Assembly: GCA_020442225.1 (NCBI GenBank) | Contig: JAGRKR010000257.1 | Coordinates: forward strand, 264 to 14,257 | DNA: 13,994 bases | DNA from: Hyphomicrobiaceae bacterium | GTDB lineage: Bacteria; Pseudomonadota; Alphaproteobacteria; Rhizobiales; Hyphomicrobiaceae | Reading direction: 5' to 3' | Shown: piece after piece, positions 1-6,304 of the stretch | How the letters are laid out: every line of letters starts with the position of its first letter | Numbering within the stretch: position 1 is the first letter of the stretch | Notes under the pieces: model-generated | Databases searched by the model: none | What the model saw: only the letters and a program-made list of their open reading frames with translations | Told to the model about the DNA's origin: nothing | Translations under genes and position numbers: made by a program

Positions 1-243
1 CTCGATGCGGAGCACAAGGCCAGCATACATCTGACGGAAAGCTTCGCCATGCAGCCGGGCGCCTCGGTCTCCGGCCTCTATTTCTCGCATCCCGAGAGCC
101 ACTATTTCGGCGTCGGCAAGGTCGAGCGCGATCAGGTCGAGGACTATGCCCGGCGCAAGGGGTGGCCGGTCGAGGAGGCCGAGCGCTGGCTGGCGCCGAT
201 CCTCAATTACGATCCGAAGGCCGCGGCGGCGGAGGCGGCCTGA
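1..243 (+). CDS. metH: Methionine synthase, B12-dependent, C-terminal end (partial)
   Basis: Only the last 80 codons are in the window; the gene begins off the left edge. The reading frame is open from base 1 to the TGA at 241-243. The protein end matches the extreme C-terminus of the MetH reactivation (AdoMet-binding) domain: [15 protein letters not shown], then [16 protein letters not shown], then [12 protein letters not shown] and [12 protein letters not shown]. All four are hallmark stretches of that domain. Cobalamin-dependent MetH moves a methyl group from methyltetrahydrofolate to homocysteine, and this domain reductively re-methylates oxidised cob(II)alamin with S-adenosylmethionine. 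The tail ends in a short Ala/Glu-rich extension. The stop overlaps the start of the next gene (TGATG), so the two are probably co-transcribed and translationally coupled. Identification is firm; nothing can be said of the upstream domains. Confidence 0.95.
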   Translation, partial: LDAEHKASIHLTESFAMQPGASVSGLYFSHPESHYFGVGKVERDQVEDYARRKGWPVEEAERWLAPILNYDPKAAAAEAA

Positions 244-1421
244 TGGCGGCTGCGCTCGATGTGGAGCGATTGCGACGCGAGACGCCGGGCGTCGGCCACG
301 GTATCCATCTGAACTCGGCTGGGGCGTCGCTGATGCCGGCGCCGGTCGTGGCGGCGCTGCAGGCGCACCTCGCGCTCGAGGCCGAACTCGGTGCCCACGA
401 GGCGATGGCGCGGCGCGCGGCGGCGTTGGCGGCGGTCTATGACTCGCTCGCTCGCCTGCTCGGCGCGCCCGCGGGGAGCATTGCGCTGACCGAGAGCGCC
501 ACCGTCGGCTGGCAACGGATCGTCTATGGTCTGGCGTTCGCGCCCGGCGACCGCCTGCTCATCGCGGGGGCGGAGTACGGCTCGAACGCCATCGCGCTGG
601 CCGACATCGCGGCCCGCTCGGGAGCGGCCATCGAGGTCATGCCCGCCGACCGCTACGGCGCTGTCGACGTGGAGGCGCTGGGCGCGCGGATCGATGCGCG
701 CGTCAAGCTCTTGGCGTTGAGCTGGATCCCGACCAACGGCGGACTGGTCGAACCCGCTGCCGCAGTCGGCCGGTTGGCCCGCGCGCACGCCATCCCCTAT
801 CTCGTCGATGCAACCCAGGCCGTCGGCCACATTCCCGTCGATGTCGGCGAGGTCGGTTGTGATTTCCTGACAGGCGCAGGCCGCAAATGGCTGAGAGGGC
901 CGCGGGGCACCGGTTTCCTGTACGCGCGGCCGGGCAGCGAGCGGCTCTTCCGGCCGGCGGTGGCCGATCAGTGGTCGGCAACATGGCGGCGAGGCGGGGG
1001 TTTCGCATTCCGCGAGGATGCCCGGCGCTACGAGAGCTTCGAGCATGCGCCGGGCTTGCGTCTCGGGCTCGGTGCCGCCGTCGATTACGCGCTGGCGCTC
1101 GGCATATCCGGCATTCGCGAGCGGATTTTCGCGCTTGCCGGCCTGCTGCGATCCGGGCTCGCCGCAATGCCGGGCATCGAGGTCACCGATCTCGGCCGCG
1201 AGCAGGCCGGCCTCGTCACCTTCAGGCATGCCCGGCGGAGCGCGTCCGAAATTCGCGCCGCATTGGCGGCCGAGGGCATCCGGATCGGCGTCTCGCTGCC
1301 GGAGCATGCGCCATGGGACGCCGAGGCGCGCCGCCTTCCCGAGCTCGCGCGCCTGTCCGCGCACTGCTTCGTGAGCGAGGCGGAAATTGTCCGCTGCCTC
1401 GAGCGCATCGAGAGGCTCTGA
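243..1421 (+). CDS. Class-V aminotransferase-fold PLP enzyme coupled to metH
   Basis: This is a 392-residue fold-type I PLP enzyme of the class-V (NifS/SufS/isopenicillin N epimerase-like) group. Visible landmarks are HLNSAGAS (22-29), the phosphate-binding TESAT (83-87), the cofactor-contacting VDATQAVGH (188-196; Asp189 and Gln192), and the Schiff-base lysine Lys215 in GAGRKWLRGPRGTGF. The C-terminal domain ends with LARLSAHCFVSEAEI, equivalent to the usual R-x-S-x-x-x-YNT-x-x-E stretch. The active-site loop that carries the catalytic Cys in SufS-type cysteine desulfurases is here RIGVSLPEHAPWD, with no Cys, so an ordinary desulfurase is unlikely. A lyase, epimerase or aminotransferase role remains possible. 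The ATG at 243 is chosen because it overlaps the metH stop and has GGAGG at 231-235; a longer frame opens at 162 but would overlap metH by 82 bases. It converges with the next gene, with only 8 bases between. Confidence 0.88.
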   Translation: MAAALDVERLRRETPGVGHGIHLNSAGASLMPAPVVAALQAHLALEAELGAHEAMARRAAALAAVYDSLARLLGAPAGSIALTESATVGWQRIVYGLAFAPGDRLLIAGAEYGSNAIALADIAARSGAAIEVMPADRYGAVDVEALGARIDARVKLLALSWIPTNGGLVEPAAAVGRLARAHAIPYLVDATQAVGHIPVDVGEVGCDFLTGAGRKWLRGPRGTGFLYARPGSERLFRPAVADQWSATWRRGGGFAFREDARRYESFEHAPGLRLGLGAAVDYALALGISGIRERIFALAGLLRSGLAAMPGIEVTDLGREQAGLVTFRHARRSASEIRAALAAEGIRIGVSLPEHAPWDAEARRLPELARLSAHCFVSEAEIVRCLERIERL

Positions 1422-1429
1422 GGACGCGC

Positions 1430-2152
1430 TCAGCGGCTCCCAGTCGGCCCGGGATCGTCGTCCGGCATCGGGCAGCCGGGCGCGCCGGCGATGACCTCGT
1501 GCTCGAGGTCCTGCGTGATCTCGCCGATGCGCTTGAGGATGTGTTGCGGCAGCTTGGCGTAGGCCTCCTTGAACTTCGGATTGACGGCGGCAATGGCTTT
1601 CGAGGCGAGGCTCGCGCCGGTGATGTCGCCATCGACGATGAAGGGGCCGAAGTTCTCGACGCGGATGACCCAGAGCGCCTCGGGCAGGCCTAGTTCGTCC
1701 TTCCAGTGCACGGCCTCGACGGACTTGATGGCTCGCCCGTAGAGCGCGGCGATGCCGTAGCCGACGGTCGTGAGAAATACCGTGCCAGTCTTCGCGAAGA
1801 CCTCGCGGTAGATGCTCTCGTCCATGCCGCCCTTGCCGATGACCGCGCGGATGCCGAAGCGGCGGACGTAGTCCGGCACCCACTTCCAGTACCGGAAGCT
1901 GGCGGTCGCCTGGATGGACGAGATCCGGTAGCCGCCGGGTACGTTCTCCTCCTGGCCGGCCGGCGCGGCGTGCATCTGTACGTTGGAGAGTGCGGCGAGG
2001 TCGATCGGGGGCACGTTGCCCTTGTCGATGACGTGCTCGTAAAGCAGCCCGCGCCCGGTGTGCACGAGACCGTCGAGATAGACCATGTCGCCGATGCGCA
2101 GCGGTGCGACGTCCTCGAGGGTGAGCGGGATCTTGAGGCGGTGCGTGGCCAT
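1430..2152 (-). CDS. Class I fumarase/tartrate dehydratase-type hydro-lyase, beta (C-terminal domain) subunit
   Basis: A 240-residue protein of the Fumerase_C family, which carries the swivelling substrate-binding half of iron-sulfur class I fumarases and L-tartrate dehydratases. Family landmarks are LRIGDMVYLDGLVHTGRG (18-35), ATASFRY (82-88, where typical members read PTTSGRM), the catalytic-loop IGKGGM (105-110) and ALWVIRVENFGPFIVD (159-174). Several motif positions are divergent: TGRGLLYEH stands where classical enzymes have a TxRDxAH-type motif. A tail of about 45 residues (NPKFKEAYAK to the end) makes it longer than the roughly 200 residues of E. coli TtdB. The gene starts 12 bases after the alpha subunit stop, and its AGGAGG (2161-2166) overlaps that stop, so the two are an operon and probably a heteromeric enzyme. 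The substrate (fumarate/malate, tartrate, mesaconate or another) cannot be set from sequence alone. Confidence 0.88.
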   Translation of the reverse strand: MATHRLKIPLTLEDVAPLRIGDMVYLDGLVHTGRGLLYEHVIDKGNVPPIDLAALSNVQMHAAPAGQEENVPGGYRISSIQATASFRYWKWVPDYVRRFGIRAVIGKGGMDESIYREVFAKTGTVFLTTVGYGIAALYGRAIKSVEAVHWKDELGLPEALWVIRVENFGPFIVDGDITGASLASKAIAAVNPKFKEAYAKLPQHILKRIGEITQDLEHEVIAGAPGCPMPDDDPGPTGSR

Positions 2153-2164
2153 GACCGTTCCCTC

Positions 2165-3145
2165 CTATTCGATGCCGAGCCGGCGCGAGTACGCCGAGAA
2201 CCACGATGGCACGGCGCGCTCGCTGATCTCTCCGGAGCCGTCGACGCGAACGACGCCGCGCCGGGCCGCCTGGCAGAGCTGGTGGATGCCGAGCGGCGTC
2301 AGCGCGCTATGGGTGTAGGCGATCTCGACGTGGGCATCGATGGCATAGCCGCCTGTGCCGGGATAGCCCATGGCGCCGAGCCCGAGGGAGTTGGCAAGCT
2401 CGTAGATCTCATCCTCGAGGGCCGCGATTTCCGGCTCGGGGTGGCGATCGCCGACGGGGCGGAGCACGGCGGCCTGCTTGGCGATGGCGAAGGCCTGATC
2501 CTTGGTGCCGCCGATGCCGACGCCGATCATCACGGGCGGGCAGGTGAGGCCGCGCCGGCCGAACTCGGCGATGGCGTCGAGCACGCCCTTCTTGACGCCG
2601 GCCACGCCGTCGCCGTCGACCAGCATGCGGAAATCGGAGCCGAAGGCGCCGCCCTTGTGCACGGCGATGAGCTCGATGTCGTCCATGTCGGGCTCGACGC
2701 GATACTCGATATTGGGCGCGAAGAGGCCGAGATTGTTGCCGGGATTGCGCCGGTTGATCGGGTGCGCACGGTTGGAGCGCAGCGCCAGATCCTTGGTCAC
2801 GCGGACGGTCGCCCGGCGCACGGCACGCTCGAGCGCGACGAGGCCGCCCTCGATTTCGGCCTCGTTGCCGAGCACGACGTAGAGCCGGGAGACGCCGACG
2901 TCGGCGCAGATCGGGCGATGGTCCACCTCGGCCACCTTGTAGTTCTCGATGATGGCGCCCATCACCTCGCGCGTCAGCTCCTCTGTCTCACGCCGGTAGA
3001 TGCGATCGAAGGCGACGCGTACGTCGTCGGGCAACTTGGTGGCAGCGAGATAATGGGCGCGATAGGCCGCTTCCTCGAGCCAGTCCTCGCGGATCGGCCG
3101 GCGCACACGGCCAACCTCTGCGCGTCGTGCCGTCTGTGCGCTCAT
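2165..3145 (-). CDS. Class I (Fe-S) fumarase/tartrate dehydratase-type hydro-lyase, alpha subunit
   Basis: A 326-residue Fumerase-family protein, the catalytic iron-sulfur subunit of a two-subunit class I hydro-lyase. Three cysteines sit in the positions expected to hold the [4Fe-4S] cluster: Cys80 in HRPICADVGVS, Cys202 in GLTCPPVMIGVGIGGT and Cys291 in GIHQLCQAARRG. Other landmarks are RNPGNNLGLFAPNIEY (133-148, equivalent to NxGDN), KGGAFGSDFRM (164-174, equivalent to KGGGSEN) and LEDEIYELANSLGLGAMGYPGTGG (243-266). Such enzymes reversibly add or remove water on C4-type dicarboxylates in the cytoplasm and are usually oxygen-sensitive. The ATG at 3145 has GGGAG at 3153-3157 with a 7-base spacer; a GTG just before it (3148) fits less well. 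The beta subunit follows 12 bases downstream. The motifs are divergent from E. coli FumA/TtdA, so a mesaconase or other relative is possible. Confidence 0.9.
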   Translation of the reverse strand: MSAQTARRAEVGRVRRPIREDWLEEAAYRAHYLAATKLPDDVRVAFDRIYRRETEELTREVMGAIIENYKVAEVDHRPICADVGVSRLYVVLGNEAEIEGGLVALERAVRRATVRVTKDLALRSNRAHPINRRNPGNNLGLFAPNIEYRVEPDMDDIELIAVHKGGAFGSDFRMLVDGDGVAGVKKGVLDAIAEFGRRGLTCPPVMIGVGIGGTKDQAFAIAKQAAVLRPVGDRHPEPEIAALEDEIYELANSLGLGAMGYPGTGGYAIDAHVEIAYTHSALTPLGIHQLCQAARRGVVRVDGSGEISERAVPSWFSAYSRRLGIE

Positions 3146-3204
3146 CACGTGTCTCCCGCGGTTGACTGTCGGCGCGCTGTCCGCCGCGCCGAGGCTCGCC
3201 GAAC

Positions 3205-3233
3205 ATGCTATTGTGTGGTGGGACGTGGTGCAA
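3205..3233 (-). promoter_or_regulatory. Candidate promoter for the hydro-lyase operon
   Basis: Read on the minus strand, TTGCAC is followed after 17 bases by TAGCAT. This would start transcription roughly 50 bases before the alpha subunit ATG. The spacing is ideal, but the -35 matches the sigma-70 consensus only in TTG. The call rests on position and spacing only. Confidence 0.3.
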
Positions 3234-3303
3234 TCACCGGTGGTCGGGAGAAGCCGGTGCAGGAGGGGGCGGCATCCCGCAAGATGCGCCCGGAGGGGGG
3301 AAG

Positions 3304-3645
3304 ATGCTCGGAAGGCTCGTTTTGATCCTGCTGCAACTGGTTGCCGGTTGGTTCCTGGCGCCGATGATCGCCCGGCATGTGCCGATCGGTGGCGATCCCA
3401 AGATTTTCGTGATGGCTGTGCTGTTCGCCATCATCGTGTGGATCGTCGGCTTGATCGGAGCGGAGGTTCTCAAGGATGTCGGGCGTCCGTCGAGTACGGC
3501 GCTGGCCTGGGCGCTGGTGCTGTCGCTGATCGGTGCGGCCCTGATCGTTTTCCTGCCGAGCCTGATTGCGCAGATTCCGCTGAAGTTCGACCGGCTGCTC
3601 GTGCCATTGGTGGGCGCGGTTCTCGGCTACACGTTCAAGCGCTGA
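3304..3645 (+). CDS. Small four-helix membrane protein, unknown function
   Basis: A 113-residue hydrophobic protein that I do not recognise. Four membrane segments can be drawn at about residues 3-20, 33-54, 67-88 and 97-110. They are separated by short polar loops, including HVPIGGDPK (25-33) and EVLKDVGRPSS (54-64). The second helix contains FAIIVWIVGLIGAEV. There is no cleavable-looking signal peptide or catalytic motif. The ATG at 3304 is preferred over an upstream frame opening at 3205 because it has GGAGG at 3292-3296 with a 7-base spacer and begins directly with a membrane helix; the extra upstream codons encode a Gly-rich, non-protein-like stretch. A 74-aa membrane protein follows 30 bases downstream, so the two likely form an operon. 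An inverted CACCGG/CCGGTG pair (3235-3240, 3254-3259) lies in the leader. Confidence 0.75.
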   Translation: MLGRLVLILLQLVAGWFLAPMIARHVPIGGDPKIFVMAVLFAIIVWIVGLIGAEVLKDVGRPSSTALAWALVLSLIGAALIVFLPSLIAQIPLKFDRLLVPLVGAVLGYTFKR

Positions 3646-3675
3646 CGTTCTCGGCGGAAAAGAAGGAGGCAGGCC

Positions 3676-3900
3676 ATGCGCTGGCTGGATACGATGCCGC
3701 TGTGGATGCTGGTCGGCCTGGCGCTGACGCTCGGCCTCGCGCCGTTCGTGCCGGAGCCGCATCTGTGGGAAAAGCTGAAGATGCTTGCCGCCGGCACGCT
3801 GCGCAAGCCGATCGACATTTTCGACCTGCTCATGCACGCCACGCCCTGGGTGCTGCTGGCGCTCAAGCTCGTGCGCATGGCGACGACGCGCCCCGGCTGA
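3676..3900 (+). CDS. Small conserved-looking membrane protein (74 aa)
   Basis: A 74-residue protein with two hydrophobic segments (about 8-25 and 56-67) around a polar core, PEPHLWEKLKML (26-37) and LRKPIDIFDLLMH (42-54). I associate short alphaproteobacterial proteins with this PEPH-x-x-EK and PIDIFDLLxH pattern with database entries loosely named RND transporter. That is recollection, and the protein is far too short to be an RND pump, so no function is assigned. The start is well supported by AAGGAGG at 3663-3669 with a 6-base spacer. It lies 30 bases after the 113-aa membrane protein and is followed 21 bases later by a strong hairpin, so the two genes look like one transcription unit. Confidence 0.75.
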   Translation: MRWLDTMPLWMLVGLALTLGLAPFVPEPHLWEKLKMLAAGTLRKPIDIFDLLMHATPWVLLALKLVRMATTRPG

Positions 3901-3921
3901 TACGAGCCCCAAGAACGGAAA

Positions 3922-3948
3922 GGACGCGGAGCTTGCTGCTCCGCGTCC
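3922..3948 (+). terminator. Terminator-like hairpin after the small membrane protein operon
   Basis: GGACGCGGAGC (3922-3932) and its perfect reverse complement GCTCCGCGTCC (3938-3948) form an 11-bp GC-rich stem with a five-base loop (TTGCT). The downstream bases are not T-rich, so it may work poorly as an intrinsic terminator, or protect the 3' end. It sits 21 bases after the stop of the 74-aa protein. Confidence 0.6.
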
Positions 3949-4053
3949 CCGGCTGTCTTGCGACTTTAGCTTGTATCGCGTTGGGGCTCTATGGCCCACA
4001 TCCTGTCTTGGGGTGAGGCCGCCTCTCTCCGGGCGGCTCTACGCAGGACCGTC

Positions 4054-4137
4054 TCAGATCATCCCGAGCACGATTGCAGCGAGGAATCCGAAGGACATGA
4101 TCGCGGCAAGCACGCTCATCCTCATCCTGAGTTCCAT
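4054..4137 (-). CDS. Candidate 27-aa membrane microprotein
   Basis: A 27-codon open frame starts at ATG 4137 and ends with TGA at 4054-4056. The start is unusually well supported: AAAGGAGG (complement of 4143-4150) lies 5 bases upstream. The peptide begins MELRMRMSVLAAIMSFGFL and ends AAIVLGMI, which is a short positively charged start followed by one hydrophobic helix of about 19 residues, typical of a single-span inner-membrane microprotein. Upstream are a good sigma-70-like promoter (4203-4232) and a leader hairpin, GGTGGC (4189-4194) pairing with GCCACC (4173-4178). The unit sits alone in a 706-bp spacer and has no overlap with another gene. No function can be given; single-span regulators of transporters and type I toxins are both built this way. 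Confidence 0.5.
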   Translation of the reverse strand: MELRMRMSVLAAIMSFGFLAAIVLGMI

Positions 4138-4202
4138 CGATGCCTCCTTTGCCGGACTTAGCCGACGGTTCTGGTGGCTGGGGATCACGCCACCTGTCGA
4201 CA

Positions 4203-4232
4203 AGAATAGAAAGGTGATGTGGCGTCTGCCAA
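4203..4232 (-). promoter_or_regulatory. Candidate promoter for the 27-aa peptide gene
   Basis: On the minus strand TTGGCA (4227-4232) is followed after 18 bases by TATTCT (4203-4208), close to the sigma-70 consensus at both boxes. Transcription would start near 4196 and give a leader of about 60 bases that includes the GGTGGC/GCCACC hairpin and the strong ribosome binding site of the peptide. Confidence 0.45.
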
Positions 4233-4606
4233 GAAAAAACGTTTGTGCGGCGCAGCAATAATTCGAGATGTCCGAAATGCAAAAGACCGGACAAACTTGG
4301 AATGGCGGCGATGTCACAGTGATGCGCATGTGCAATATAAGTAAAACCGAAAAATATACGAAGGCAACGCTCAAGTCGCCGCAAGAGTAGTCCTGAGTTG
4401 TCCAAATCGTGAATGATCCTTCATCAATTGAGCCGGGAATGTCGCAGGTCCGCCATGCTTCGGCCGATCGGGTGGGATCTGGAGAACGGGCAGGGCGACG
4501 TGCGGCAGTCTGTCGTCGCCCCGGCAACGGCAATTTGCCGAACCGAATGGTTGCGCGGGTGGCCGAGTGGGCCTCGCCGGCGTGAGTCGCGCACCGCCGC
4601 TCGGAT
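4233..4606. other. Gene-poor, low-GC intergenic stretch
   Basis: This 374-base stretch holds no gene I can support. By hand count bases 4201-4380 are about 46% GC, far below the neighbouring genes. Open frames crossing it on either strand lack a ribosome binding site or protein-like composition. A short stem GTCCG/CGGAC at about 4270-4292 and the A/T-rich run near 4335-4360 are the only visible structure. It separates the 27-aa peptide from the 3' end of the transporter gene. Confidence 0.5.
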
Positions 4607-5941
4607 TTAGTGTGCGGGCGGTCGGGACGGCGAGGCCGCGGGGGGTGCCGGGGTGCGGGTCAGCAGGGCCGCAAGGATGCTCAGTCCGCCGAGCGCGGCA
4701 AAGCATTGCAGGGAGAGCGTGTAGTCCCCCGTCCAATCCCGCAGCACGCCCGAGAGAACCGGGCCGCAGGCCTGCGACAGGACCTGGACGGTGAGGGCTG
4801 CGCCGCGGATGGCGCCGAAGCTGCTGCGGCCGAAATAGTCCGCCCAGGCGACGGGCAGGATGGTCAGGACGCCGCCCATGCCCAGGCCGAAGACGACAGC
4901 CGCGAGGTAGGCGTGTGGTGCGGCGAGCACGCCGATCATGAGGCCGGCGCCGCCACCCAGCAAGCCACCCGAGAGCGCCAGCAGGAGCGCCGTCGGCAGC
5001 CGCCGCGCGATGACCCCAAACGCGAGTCCCGAAATCGCCGACGTCAGAGAGAAGGCGCTGATGACGGTAGCGGCGACGGTTGGATCGAGGCCGCGTTCGA
5101 TGAGGTGGGGGGCCTGGTGCAGGCTGACACCGGCCTGGACCGGGAAGATCAACGCGGTGAAGAGGCTCAACAGCCAGAAGGTCGGGGTGCGCATCGCTTC
5201 GGCGCGGGTGAAGGCGGGCTCGGGTGGCGGCGCAGGCCTGCTGTCCGCGCCGTTGTCGGTCTGCCGGCGATCGGGCACGAGCCCCATGTCCTCGGGCCGG
5301 CGCACCATCATCAGCCAGTTCGGCACGAAGCCGACCACGAGCACGACGGCGCCGACGACGAGCCAGCCCGCGCGCCAGCCGTGATGCAGCATCGCCACGT
5401 GCGCGATCAGCGGCATGGCGACGAGCCCCGACATCTGCGCCAGTGTTACGATCGAGGTGGCGAGCGGCCGGCGTTCGACGAACCAGTTCGCGAGCGCGCC
5501 GTAGATGCCGAGTTCGAACGGGCCGGCAAAGGTCATGCGCGCCAGGCAGAAGAGCACGTAGAACATGACCAGCGACGACGTCTGCGAGAGCGCCATGACG
5601 GCCGTGCCGGTGACGAGCACCGCGCTGCACAGCATGAGCCGCGCCCCGCGCCGGTCGAGGATCGGCCCGAGGAGGGGCGAGCCAAAGGCTGCCAGCAGGC
5701 CGCCGAGCGAAACGGCGCCCGAGATCGCCGTACGTGACCAGCCAAACTCCGCCGTCATGGGCGAGATGAAAATGGAGAGCGTGGCGACGGCCGGGCCCTG
5801 GCGTGCGAAGCCGGCGCAGCAGACGCAGGCGACGATGATCCAGCCGTAGTAGAACGGCAGGCGCGCGGCCAGGAGGGCAGGGAGGCGGGGCAGAGGCGTC
5901 GCTTTCGGCTGAGGGCGGTGAGGTGGCCCCGGACCTTGCAC
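4607..5941 (-). CDS. Major facilitator superfamily (MFS) transporter
   Basis: A 444-residue, twelve-helix MFS permease of the inner membrane. After a proline-rich cytoplasmic N-terminus, the first helix begins FYYGWIIVACVCCAGF (30-45), a start common in oxalate/formate- and monocarboxylate-type MFS proteins. The cytoplasmic loop 2-3 carries the family signature as GPILDRRGAR (92-101). FGWSRTAISG (66-75) is also typical of that branch. A polar central loop (about 213-250, RRPEDMGLVPDRR onwards) divides two six-helix halves. A monocarboxylate or other organic acid is the likeliest cargo, but this is inference. The start is uncertain: GTG at 5941 is the first start-type codon in the frame after an in-frame TGA, with only a weak GAGTGG upstream, and the frame could begin further in. 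It is alone on its strand, divergent from the ParA-like gene. Confidence 0.85.
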   Translation of the reverse strand: MQGPGPPHRPQPKATPLPRLPALLAARLPFYYGWIIVACVCCAGFARQGPAVATLSIFISPMTAEFGWSRTAISGAVSLGGLLAAFGSPLLGPILDRRGARLMLCSAVLVTGTAVMALSQTSSLVMFYVLFCLARMTFAGPFELGIYGALANWFVERRPLATSIVTLAQMSGLVAMPLIAHVAMLHHGWRAGWLVVGAVVLVVGFVPNWLMMVRRPEDMGLVPDRRQTDNGADSRPAPPPEPAFTRAEAMRTPTFWLLSLFTALIFPVQAGVSLHQAPHLIERGLDPTVAATVISAFSLTSAISGLAFGVIARRLPTALLLALSGGLLGGGAGLMIGVLAAPHAYLAAVVFGLGMGGVLTILPVAWADYFGRSSFGAIRGAALTVQVLSQACGPVLSGVLRDWTGDYTLSLQCFAALGGLSILAALLTRTPAPPAASPSRPPAH

Positions 5942-6304
5942 GGCCGGCCCACTCGGCGACAGTGCGGGTTGGCCGGGCCTCCGTCAACCTGCGATCTGCC
6001 GTTCCACCCCCATACGGTTCGCGCCCCACAGTGGTCGGTCCCGGGAACGGTCGACAAGGGTTCAGGTCGCCGGTTCGCGCAGGACGGAGCGAGGTCGGCG
6101 CGGGGCTCGCTGGAGGCTCGACCAGCGGCCGGCCAGCCGGCTGGACGCCCTTTCGGCGCACACGCATTGTCGGCAGGCAAACATATTGATATCACGTCAT
6201 TTTTTCTTAACTACGCAATGCGGGACAAATTCATCTCAAACTAGAACCATGCTTTATTCGAGCCGCTAAGGGTGCAGGCTCTCAATTGGGCGTCGAGGCT
6301 CGTC
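5942..6304. other. Divergent spacer with AT-rich end before the ParA-like gene
   Basis: This 363-base spacer lies between the divergent transporter and ParA-like genes. The first 230 bases are GC-rich and hold open frames on both strands, but none has a ribosome binding site or a recognisable protein. The last part changes sharply: bases 6181-6260 are about 35% GC by hand count. This AT-rich block is the natural place for promoters in both directions. Confidence 0.45.
6186..6213 (+). promoter_or_regulatory. Candidate promoter of the ParA-like operon
   Basis: TTGATA (6186-6191), a 16-base spacer and TAACTA (6208-6213) lie in the AT-rich block about 90 bases before the GTG start. The palindrome TGATATCA (6187-6194) overlaps the -35 box and could be an operator half or chance. 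The evidence is position, composition and a moderate consensus match. Confidence 0.35.

Noticed and set aside
207..2204. 665-codon open frame on the minus strand opposite the PLP gene and across the beta subunit
   Set aside because: Composition is Arg/Ala-rich with no domain; both genuine genes in other frames are strongly supported by family motifs.
3220..3300. Leader before the 113-aa protein with GGTGC and GGGAGAAGCCGGTGC, resembling parts of a cobalamin riboswitch
   Set aside because: The conserved B12-box sequence (GCCCCCGC-type followed by ACTGT) that should follow is absent and the arm spacing is too short. Only a CACCGG/CCGGTG pair remains.
4556..4640. GGTGGCCGAGTGG resembling the D-arm of a serine tRNA
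   Set aside because: No acceptor stem, anticodon arm or T-arm (GGTTCGAATCC type) can be folded around it, and it runs into the end of the transporter gene.
4562..5957. Perfect 12-base inverted repeat GCCGAGTGGGCC (4562-4573 and 5946-5957) flanking the transporter gene
   Set aside because: In 14 kb of GC-rich DNA several 12-base matches are expected by chance; there is no transposase, target duplication or longer similarity around the copies.
4371..6167. 598-codon open frame on the minus strand through the transporter gene
   Set aside because: It is an out-of-frame shadow rich in Arg, Pro and Ala with no recognisable domain; the MFS protein in another frame explains the region.
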